In this document: positions 45,501 to 52,085 of the stretch, in pieces
Layout: the number at the start of each line of letters is the position of its first letter
How positions within the stretch are numbered: the stretch's first letter is position 1
From: Chryseotalea sp. WA131a
GTDB lineage: Bacteria > Bacteroidota > Bacteroidia > Cytophagales > Cyclobacteriaceae
Direction of reading: 5' to 3'
Assembly: GCA_025370075.1 (NCBI GenBank)
Contig: CP073016.1
Coordinates: 2,108,001 to 2,172,000, forward strand
Length of the DNA: 64,000 nt
The notes under the pieces: generated by a model
Told to the model about the DNA's origin: nothing
Databases searched by the model: none
What the model saw: the letters and a program-made list of their open reading frames with translations, nothing else
Made by a program: the position numbers and the translations under genes

Positions 45501-45537
45501 CTGTCAGTTTGTAACCCCTTTGTCTAAATTTTATTGC

Positions 45538-45668
45538 GCACAACGGTTAGGCTTGCAGAAGGCGGGCAATTAAAAACCTGCGCCTTCTCCCACGTGATAA
45601 AATAAGTGAAACGCACTGAACTTTCCTAACGCACAATCCGCCCGCTTTTCTGCAAGCTAGTGTTATGG
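45538..45668 (-). other. attC site 54 (type C)
   Basis: AAC 45542, GTT 45662. Confidence 0.87.
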
Positions 45669-46018
45669 CCAGTTTGCAACCGAGCTTAGGGGTTTTAATG
45701 TCGACCGCGCAAAAGAAAACATTGTCCACCGAGAAGTCTCGCGAGCAAGTCGTCCAGAGCAAGAGTTTTGGTCGTCCGCCAGAAAGAGTCGCTAAGAGTT
45801 GTCGCGCGAGAATGGGTCGTCCGATTGCTGCAAATGTTTCCGAGACGAGTCGTCAACGAGCAAAAGTATCCCAAGGAGAACGTCTTAAAAAAGCGTGTCC
45901 TTGATTTTTTAAATTTTCTGCGCAATGTCGATGAATTGTCAGCGAGCAAAAGTTAGTCGTCTACTAATTTTGTCGTCACCGAAATTTCGGATGCACACTC
46001 GTCCCGCAAATTGGCCAT
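45662..46018 (-). repeat. Family C cassette, copy 5
   Basis: Has a 3-base insertion (ATTGCTGCAAAT) inside the ORF and a shorter tail after it. Confidence 0.72.
45698..45904 (+). CDS. Small basic NUMOD3-like peptide (family C copy 5)
   Basis: 68 residues, outer ATG in frame: STAQKKTLSTEKSREQVV, then SKSFGRPPERVAKSC and RARMGRPIAANVSETSRQ. The extra Ala is an in-frame codon insertion. Confidence 0.48.
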   Translation: MSTAQKKTLSTEKSREQVVQSKSFGRPPERVAKSCRARMGRPIAANVSETSRQRAKVSQGERLKKACP

Positions 46019-46145
46019 AACGGCTAAGTTTGTGACGGCTGCGGTTTTCGGAGCGCGTCCCTGTCGCACGTGGCCGAGCTAAATTAAGAAAAACAAACCG
46101 AATAACCACAACCACCCCGCAGCTGGCATAAACTTTTTGTTATGC
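46015..46145 (-). other. attC site 55 (type A)
   Basis: AAC 46019, GTT 46139. Confidence 0.87.
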
Positions 46146-46376
46146 GAACAGCCCCAGAAACTTTTCAAGGGCCGAAAAACCGTCCAACGTGCCGGGTGCG
46201 CCTACGTCCCTGTCCCGGAGCGGTGAAGCGTGGCGCGGTGAAGAAATTGTCGACCGCGTCACCGTCCCCACGCAATGCTGAACCAATTTGAAAAGCTGCA
46301 AAACAAGTAAGCAAAGGCGCGGGATGAATTTCATTTTGCGGTTTCAAAATCCTGCGCGTTCGCGGGGCTTGCGCAT
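46139..46376 (-). repeat. Family A cassette, copy 16
   Basis: GAATTTCATTTTG sub-type. Confidence 0.75.
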
Positions 46377-46503
46377 AACGGCTAAGTTTATGACGGCTGC
46401 GGTCTTCGGAGCGCGTCCCTGTCGCACGTGGCAGAGCTAAATTAAGAAAAACAAACCGAATAACCGAACCGCACCCGCAGCTGGCATAAACTTTTTGTTA
46501 TGC
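46373..46503 (-). other. attC site 56 (type A)
   Basis: AAC 46377, GTT 46497. The arm reads AAGTTTATGACGG, restoring a pair with CATAAACTT. Confidence 0.87.
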
Positions 46504-46734
46504 GAACAGCCCCAGAAACTGTTCAGGGGCCGAAAAACCGTCCAACGTGACGGGTGCGCCTACGTCCCTGTCCCGGAGCGGTGAAGCGTGGCGCGGTGAA
46601 GAAATTGTCGACCGCGTCACCGTCCCCACGCAATGCTGAACCAATTTGAAAAGCTGCAAAACCAATAAGCAAAGGCGCGGGATGAATTTTGTTTTGCGGT
46701 TTCAAAATCCTGCGCGTTCGCGGGGCTTGCGCAT
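46497..46734 (-). repeat. Family A cassette, copy 17
   Basis: CGTGACGGGTGCG replaces CGTGGCGGGTGCG. Confidence 0.75.
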
Positions 46735-46861
46735 AACGGCCAAGTTTGTGACGGCTGCGGTCTTCGGAGCGCGTCCCTGTCGCACGTGGCAGAGCTAAAT
46801 TAAGAAAAACAAACCGAATAACCACAACGACCCCGCAGCTGGCATAAACTTTTTGTTATGC
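46731..46861 (-). other. attC site 57 (type A)
   Basis: AAC 46735, GTT 46855. Confidence 0.87.
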
Positions 46862-47091
46862 GAACAGCCCCAGAAATTTTTCAGGGGCGAAAAACCGTCC
46901 AACGTGGCGGGTGCGCCTGCGTCCCTGTCCCGGAGCGGTGAAGCGTGGCGTGGTGAAGAAATTGCCAACCGCGTCACCGTCCCCACGCAATGGTGAACCA
47001 ATTTGAAAAGCTGCAAAAGAAATAAGCAAAGGCGCGGGATGAATTTTGTTTTGCGGTTTCAAAATCCTGCGAGTCCGCGGGGCTTGCGCAT
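46855..47091 (-). repeat. Family A cassette, copy 18
   Basis: One base shorter at CAGGGGCG, which breaks the 60-codon ORF, and GTCGACC is changed to GCCAACC. Confidence 0.75.
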
Positions 47092-47218
47092 AACGTTTAG
47101 GCTTGCAGAAGGCGGGCAATTAAAAACCTGCGCCTTCTCCCACGAGATAAAATAAATGAAACGCACTGAACTTTCCTAACGCACAGTCCGCCCGCTTTTC
47201 TGCAAGCCTGTGTTATGG
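47088..47218 (-). other. attC site 58 (type C)
   Basis: AAC 47092, GTT 47212. CGTTTAGG replaces CGGTTAGG. Confidence 0.87.
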
Positions 47219-47581
47219 CCAGTTTGCAACCGAGCTTAGGGTTTTAATGTCGACCGTGCAAAAGAAGAAATGTCAACCGAGAAGTCTCGCGAGCAAGTCG
47301 TCCAGCGCAAGAGTTTTGGTCGTCCGCCAGAAAGAGTCGTTAAGAGTTGTCGCGCGCAAACAGGTCGCCCGATTGCAAATGATTCCGAGACGGTTCGTAA
47401 ACGTGCAAAAATGTCCCCAGGAAGAAATTTAAAAAGGTGTCTTTGATTTTCTAAATTTTCCGTCAGTCGTTTGAAGGAAAGTCCGCGTAGTGTTTTGAAT
47501 TGTCAGCGAACAGAAGTCAGTCGTCTATTAATTTGTCGCCACCAAAATTCTGGAGGAGCACTCGTCCCGCAAATTGGCCAT
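47212..47581 (-). repeat. Family C cassette, copy 6
   Basis: Right end reads CCATAAGG instead of CCATAACG. Confidence 0.72.
47270..47446 (+). CDS. Small basic NUMOD3-like peptide (family C copy 6)
   Basis: 58 residues from the inner ATG: STEKSREQVVQRKSFGRPPE then RVVKSCRAQTGRPIAND and SETVRKRAKMSPGRNLKRCL. Several substitutions against the other copies (RAQT for RARM, VRKR for SRQR) keep the basic character. Confidence 0.48.
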   Translation: MSTEKSREQVVQRKSFGRPPERVVKSCRAQTGRPIANDSETVRKRAKMSPGRNLKRCL

Positions 47582-47708
47582 AAGGCTAAAGTTTGCGTCA
47601 GGGCGGGAAGTTAAAACCTGCGTCCTGTCCACAAGATAAATGAACTGAAAAAACGCGAACCTTGCAAGCCACTCGTCCGCCCCGCCTTGCGCAAACTTAT
47701 TGTTGTGC
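47578..47708 (-). other. attC site 59 with altered crossover core
   Basis: AAG (not AAC) at 47582-47584, GTT 47702. In site orientation the core G/TT reads C/TT at the strand-exchange position. Arms are otherwise like site 49. Confidence 0.8.
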
Positions 47709-47731
47709 GTAGTGCAATCTAACTCTAATTT

Positions 47732-48238
47732 TTATAACTTAATCCATATAAGTCTCAATTGTTGTCCTCTAACTTTTTCATGAGCCGTTAAAATAAGAGT
47801 ATCGCCTTTAAAGACGAAGTCACGAACTAAAGTCGTTCCCCAATTTCCTGGTTCTGTCGCTGTGAGTCGGCCGTGGTCAATCGTTGTTTCGTGGATTTTG
47901 TAGTTGGCAAAATAGACGAAGTTTGATTTGTAGAATCTAGCAAGTTGTTTTAAATCGTCATGCTCTAAGCTGTCGATGTTCTTATTAGTGTCAAAATCTT
48001 TATAGCCTCTTGGAATCAAGTGTACTCCCATATGGCCTTCTCCGTCATAAAGTATGTAACCACTTGTTCCGATTCTAGTTGTATCAACAGTCCAATTATT
48101 TGTTAAGCTGTCAAACAATTCAAATTTATCAAGTGTCCACATGCCATGGAACTTTCTGTCGTCAATCTGAGTCTTTTTGTTACAACTGTAAATTGTCACA
48201 AGTGTGAGAAGTCCAAGAGTCAATTTTAGTCTTTTCAT
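47732..48238 (-). CDS. Lipocalin-like lipoprotein
   Basis: 168 residues. Signal KRLKLTLGLLTLVTIYSC with a lipid-modified Cys. The mature part fits the bacterial lipocalin-like fold: FHGMWTLDKFELFDSLTNNW at the start (the GxW strand), GYILYDGEGHMGVHLIPRGY in the middle and LVRDFVFKGDTLILTAHEKV at the end. Probably binds a small hydrophobic ligand in the envelope. Sole gene of its cassette. Confidence 0.78.
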   Translation of the reverse strand: MKRLKLTLGLLTLVTIYSCNKKTQIDDRKFHGMWTLDKFELFDSLTNNWTVDTTRIGTSGYILYDGEGHMGVHLIPRGYKDFDTNKNIDSLEHDDLKQLARFYKSNFVYFANYKIHETTIDHGRLTATEPGNWGTTLVRDFVFKGDTLILTAHEKVRGQQLRLIWIKL

Positions 48239-48271
48239 ATATTAGTCGGTTAAAATGTCTGTTCGCATTAC

Positions 48272-48401
48272 GCACAACGTTGGGCTTGCGGAAGGCGGGC
48301 AATTTAATACCTGCGCTTTGTCCCACACGCCAAGATAAATAAAGAACCGCAAACTTCAATGACGCACAGTCCCGCCCGCTTGCCGCAAGCTATTGTTGGC
48401 T
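48272..48401 (-). other. attC site 60
   Basis: AAC 48276, GTT 48395. Arms GGGCTTGCGGAAGGCGGGC and GCCCGCTTGCCGCAAGC. Confidence 0.87.
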
Positions 48402-48449
48402 GCCGTATAGTTTTGTCAACCCAATTTGCATGCGTCAGAAGTCCGGAAA

Positions 48450-48821
48450 CTAACTTCGTCCTTCTAATTTTAACAAGTCACTATATTCATTTTGAATAAG
48501 ACCTTGATTTACAAACTTTACCTCAACCAGTTGAAATCTTGTTTTGATTCCTTCTATGGCTTTTTCAACGTTGTCAAATTTCATAGTTAAAAATTCAGCG
48601 TCTGAATCAACATAGGAAAAGTCGTATATGTCTAGAAAATTCAAGTTGCCTTCGTCATAATGTTCAATGAGCGTCACTTGTATTTTGTCGTCCGCATTTT
48701 TTATTAATTCAAGATAGCTTAGAATCGTTTTATCTGAATTTATTCGTCCAAGAAATACTTCAAGGGTTTTTCCTAAGTTTAGATATGTGTCGATAGTAGG
48801 TCGGTCAATATATCGTCCCAT
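48450..48821 (-). CDS. Hypothetical protein
   Basis: 123 residues, soluble, alpha/beta (RPTIDTYLNLGKTLEVFLG ... IQVTLIEHYDEGNLNFLDIY ... LTMKFDNVEKAIEGIKTRFQ). No signal peptide and no known motif; size and fold pattern would suit a small immunity or adaptor protein, which is only a guess. Confidence 0.6.
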   Translation of the reverse strand: MGRYIDRPTIDTYLNLGKTLEVFLGRINSDKTILSYLELIKNADDKIQVTLIEHYDEGNLNFLDIYDFSYVDSDAEFLTMKFDNVEKAIEGIKTRFQLVEVKFVNQGLIQNEYSDLLKLEGRS

Positions 48822-48860
48822 AGTCGAATTAGATATTCAATTTAGTCGTCATTATATGGC

Positions 48861-48989
48861 AGCCAACGTTTGTGTTTGCGCAGTGGTGCGGTTTCGAAGC
48901 CGCGTCCTGTCCCCGACACCAAACGTTGAACGAAGATATAAACTTTGGGCTACACGTCAACGCACCATTGCGCAAACATTTTGTTGGCG
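48861..48989 (-). other. attC site 61
   Basis: AAC 48865, GTT 48983. GTTTGTGTTTGCGCAGTGGTG arm. Confidence 0.88.
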
Positions 48990-49025
48990 GTAGTTCCTCT
49001 CGTCCTTGCTTTTTCGGCACGTCCA

Positions 49026-49056
49026 AATGAGGTATTATAGTCTGTGGTATTATAGT
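49026..49056 (+). promoter_or_regulatory. Probable control-protein operator
   Basis: Direct repeats GGTATTATAGT at 49031-49041 and 49046-49056 (period 15), 25-50 bp before the HTH gene. The first lies within a 17-mer (49026-49042) that matches 50978-50994, upstream of the Dam-type methylase, at 16 of 17 positions. Confidence 0.6.
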
Positions 49057-49080
49057 AGTCATTGCTTTATTTTTACCACG

Positions 49081-49305
49081 TTGAAAAAGGATAAACATCT
49101 CATAGAGTTAGGCAACCAAATTCGCGAATTGCGAAAGTCAAAAGGCTTGTCACAAGAGCAACTTGCTTCTCAGGCAGAAGTTGACCGCTCCTATGTTGGC
49201 GGAATTGAAAGAGGCGAACGAAACGTCAGTTTTTTGACCCTTGTTAAAATTGCCGATTGCCTCGAATGTGATGTTGCTGGATTTACTAAAGAAATTCCTA
49301 AATGA
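49081..49305 (+). CDS. XRE-type controller protein of an RM system
   Basis: 74 residues from TTG (no ATG precedes the fold). Almost the whole chain is a helix-turn-helix domain: LGNQIRELRKSKGLSQEQLA ... VDRSYVGGIERGERNVSFLT. This is the size and shape of C-proteins that delay nuclease expression until methylation is complete. Its stop overlaps the ATG of the nuclease gene 49302-50057 (ATGA). Confidence 0.82.
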   Translation: MKKDKHLIELGNQIRELRKSKGLSQEQLASQAEVDRSYVGGIERGERNVSFLTLVKIADCLECDVAGFTKEIPK

Positions 49306-50057
49306 CGAACGAAGAAAAAGCAGCACTTGCCGAAAAGCTTTTAAAGTATTGTAAAAAATTCAATGTCCCCCTTGAATTTTTATTCGAGATACTCGAAGAC
49401 CAAAAGGTAACACCGATGATACGGGGCAAGGCAATGGAGTACAATGCTTTTTTGTTATTGGAACAGATTTTACCGAGAACAACTTGGAGTGTCCAGAAGC
49501 TAAACCTGAATGCGCAAACTGGGACGTATGATGAAGATATAAGTATAACTCATCGCAGAACTGGAGTAATTCTAAAGGTTGAAAGCAAAAGCACTGTTCG
49601 TGGTTCAATTAGCGATGGAAAGAGAAGCAGGAATTTAAAAGTCCCGCATTTCTTAGTTAAAAGCCATAGGTCAAGGAGCAATATAAAATTGGCGGGTTCT
49701 TCAAATGACCGCTATTCGGTCGATAGTTTTGACGTTTTGATAACAAACACCTCGAATGCAATTTTTGAGGGTAATACTGTCGGGGAACACCTAGAAGTCG
49801 TGCATGACCAAGAGTTGAAGTCATTACTCTACAACTTTTATTCTGCGTCAAATGATGCAGAACTTATAACAGCATGTGAAAGTGATTGGAGATACTGTAT
49901 CCCTGTAGATATAGCTATTGAAGGATTTATTCCAAGAACTCCTTATGTTAAACTTGAAAGTGATCTCAACTGGAAACCGTTGGCTTCAATAGAACAGAGA
50001 TTATTACAAGTTGTCGAGGAAAAAAGAAGATCCAACCAAACTACGAGGCGTAAATAG
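49302..50057 (+). CDS. Type II restriction endonuclease
   Basis: 251 residues. Assigned from context (C-protein upstream, methylase facing it) and from a PD-(D/E)XK-like centre: YDEDISITHRRTGVILKVES followed by K gives D ... ExK with spacing usual for type II enzymes (about residues 76-97). Before it, RGKAMEYNAFLLLEQIL supplies the N-terminal Glu helix. The sequence is not one I can tie to a named enzyme. Its 3' end overlaps the methylase 50041-50964 by 17 bp, tail to tail. Confidence 0.72.
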   Translation: MTNEEKAALAEKLLKYCKKFNVPLEFLFEILEDQKVTPMIRGKAMEYNAFLLLEQILPRTTWSVQKLNLNAQTGTYDEDISITHRRTGVILKVESKSTVRGSISDGKRSRNLKVPHFLVKSHRSRSNIKLAGSSNDRYSVDSFDVLITNTSNAIFEGNTVGEHLEVVHDQELKSLLYNFYSASNDAELITACESDWRYCIPVDIAIEGFIPRTPYVKLESDLNWKPLASIEQRLLQVVEEKRRSNQTTRRK

Positions 50058-50964
50058 CTTCTGGCTCTTTTAGAGTTGCTAATTCGCTGTCATAGTTTAT
50101 AAGAAAAAGCTCTTTTCCCTTATATCTCTCACCTTTTTTTGCAGTTCCATTCTTTTGATCATCTGTTCTTTGAATACAATAGTTCCACTCTCTGTCGTGC
50201 GTTTCAAGCATCCAACTATATAGTTCCTTAATCTCAGGTATATTGTCGTAAGTTACGAATAGACTAAGGCGGTCATTGTTTCTTCGTAAACAGTCAGCCA
50301 GCCTAAAATGGTCTTGTTTAGAAAAGTAGTGTTGATAGAACTTGTCTTGGTCTGCGTTAAAATATGGTGGGTCAAGAAATAATAAAGCTCCATCAGGTGC
50401 ATTGTCAATTACTTCTTCAAAGTCAAGATTTGTTATTTCAACGCCTTGTAATTTTTGACTTGTTCTTATAATGTTTTGAGCCCAATTTTTTGGCTGCATT
50501 GAAAATTTGTCTCCATAACCCCAATACATATTTTGGCTATTCATTATGCCGCTATAAGATGTTCGATTGAGGTAAAACCATCTGCCCGCTCTTTCGATGT
50601 TGTTCTGTGGTTTAAACTCATTTTTAAAAAAACCGTGTAATTCTTTGGTCGCTGGAAGCGGATCTCCAAAGAGTACAGTTTTTGTATATTTTTCAGGAAC
50701 TCTACTTTCTTTTACCAATCTTCTTCTCAAGAAGTAAATCAATTCCTCAGGATTGTCGCGGATGGTCAAATAGACATTGATGAGTTCTCCGTCAATGTCA
50801 TTGAGTTGGTTGAAATTAACTTTAGGTTTTGCGAAAAAAATACTACCTCCTCCAGCAAAAGGTTCAATGTAGGCAGTGTGACTTGAAACATGGGCGAGAA
50901 TAAGCTTCCGTGCATAGAACTTTCCTCCAGCATAACGAAATGGACTGTTGATTGAACCGTTCAT
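50041..50964 (-). CDS. Dam-type N6-adenine DNA methyltransferase
   Basis: 307 residues from the ATG before NGSINSPFRYAGGKFYARKL (an upstream TTG is possible). The D12 class features are FRYAGGK (AdoMet binding, about residue 10), IEPFAGGGSIFF (about 36) and LFLDPPYFNADQDKFYQHYF (catalytic DPPY, about 195). It pairs with the nuclease 49302-50057; protection by adenine methylation, target unknown. Opposite strand to the controller and nuclease. Confidence 0.9.
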   Translation of the reverse strand: MNGSINSPFRYAGGKFYARKLILAHVSSHTAYIEPFAGGGSIFFAKPKVNFNQLNDIDGELINVYLTIRDNPEELIYFLRRRLVKESRVPEKYTKTVLFGDPLPATKELHGFFKNEFKPQNNIERAGRWFYLNRTSYSGIMNSQNMYWGYGDKFSMQPKNWAQNIIRTSQKLQGVEITNLDFEEVIDNAPDGALLFLDPPYFNADQDKFYQHYFSKQDHFRLADCLRRNNDRLSLFVTYDNIPEIKELYSWMLETHDREWNYCIQRTDDQKNGTAKKGERYKGKELFLINYDSELATLKEPEAIYAS

Positions 50965-50977
50965 TTTGTAAATATAC

Positions 50978-50994
50978 AATGAGGTATTAAAGTC
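50978..50994. promoter_or_regulatory. Second copy of the control motif
   Basis: AATGAGGTATTAAAGTC, just upstream of the methylase start region; one mismatch to 49026-49042. This suggests the controller acts at both promoters. Confidence 0.5.
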
Positions 50995-51089
50995 CGCAAA
51001 TTATTTTTATACTATTTTCAGCAAAACTTATGAAAAAGGGTGGAATTCTGTCCACAAGGTGCAAATTTTTGGGGTCGCACGGGAATTAC

Positions 51090-51220
51090 CGCCAACGATT
51101 AGCTTGTGGCAGGCGGGCAAATTAAAACCTTCGTCCTGTCCACCGTGATAAAGATAAATAAAGAACTGCACACTTCAATGACGCACAGTCCCGCCCGCTT
51201 GCCACAAGCTTTTGTTGGCT
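51090..51220 (-). other. attC site 62
   Basis: AAC 51094, GTT 51214. Arms TTAGCTTGTGGCAGGCGGGC and GCCCGCTTGCCACAAGC, as in site 2. Confidence 0.88.
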
Positions 51221-51228
51221 GCCGTTAC

Positions 51229-51804
51229 TTACACCAATCGTCCCGAAGAGTGAATTTTATAAAAATATAATCCGCTACAGTCGGATTTCTTTATGTCCTT
51301 TCTAACCATGTCGTGAACACAAAGTGAAGTCCCAAGGGAATTTGAGTTATATATCAACCTGTCCCCGATTCTTTCAATATCATACCTTTTTTTTATTGGA
51401 TTGTCGGTTCCAGTTACAAAAGTTGATTTGGCGTAGTCCAAGAAGTCAACCTTGTCGAAAAGATAAAGAATTGAATAAGCGTGTTCCTTATTCTCCAAGT
51501 CGGTTACTATTGCGTCAAACCATTTTGGATTGTCGATGTCGGTCAAATATTTTTCAATTATTGTCCGAAGTTTGTTAGAGAATAAGAGAAAGCCACAGCT
51601 ATTGAATTGGTAGTCGCCAATAGTCCCAAAAAATCTACCGTCACTTATTTTAAATCTCAATGGTTCTGACAATTCGAAACTTGAATCCTTATTTTCAAAA
51701 AAGTCCCAGCTTAATTTGTCGTCAACTGGGTCAGCATTACCAACTGTCGATTTCTCGTCTCCTGTCAGGTAATAATATTTCTCAATGGTCTGTTCGATTT
51801 TCAT
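51229..51804 (-). CDS. Hypothetical, immunity-protein-like
   Basis: 191 residues, acidic and rich in aromatic residues (IEKYYYLTGDEKSTVGNADP ... LFDKVDFLDYAKS ... SDCSGLYFYKIHSSGRL). The layout, with an N-terminal YY.L beta start, a helical middle ending in a conserved F-rich strand and a C-terminal short strand, resembles DUF1629/Imm11-type immunity proteins. That is a family-level impression, not a match. No toxin gene is in the cassette. Confidence 0.6.
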   Translation of the reverse strand: MKIEQTIEKYYYLTGDEKSTVGNADPVDDKLSWDFFENKDSSFELSEPLRFKISDGRFFGTIGDYQFNSCGFLLFSNKLRTIIEKYLTDIDNPKWFDAIVTDLENKEHAYSILYLFDKVDFLDYAKSTFVTGTDNPIKKRYDIERIGDRLIYNSNSLGTSLCVHDMVRKDIKKSDCSGLYFYKIHSSGRLV

Positions 51805-51812
51805 GTAATGGC

Positions 51813-51944
51813 AGCCAACGTTTGTACATATGACGTGCAGGGTTTTTGAAACACGTCACTGTCCCACGTTGATTATACTAAATTAGTTGATTACAGGTAA
51901 ATGGCAACACTAAACCCCTGCATGGCATATGTATTTTGTTATGC
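51813..51944 (-). other. attC site 63
   Basis: AAC 51817, GTT 51938. Arms GTACATATGACGTGCAGGG and CCCTGCATGGCATATGTA; unique type. Confidence 0.86.
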
Positions 51945-51970
51945 ACAGTGCCGCAGTCACACGTTACCTA

Positions 51971-52033
51971 ACCACACGGATGCCAGTGCTTTGGTTTGTG
52001 TGTCGACATGTGCGGCACTGGCATTGGTGTGGT
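51971..52033 (+). repeat. Module hairpin, left (module 6)
   Basis: Arms ACCACACGGATGCCAGTGC and GCACTGGCATTGGTGTGGT; loop TTTGG...CATGTGCG. Confidence 0.78.
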
Positions 52034-52085
52034 TTTCGAAGTAAGTTTTTTTGTCCGTCAAAATAAATCTGTTCTCCTAGAAATG

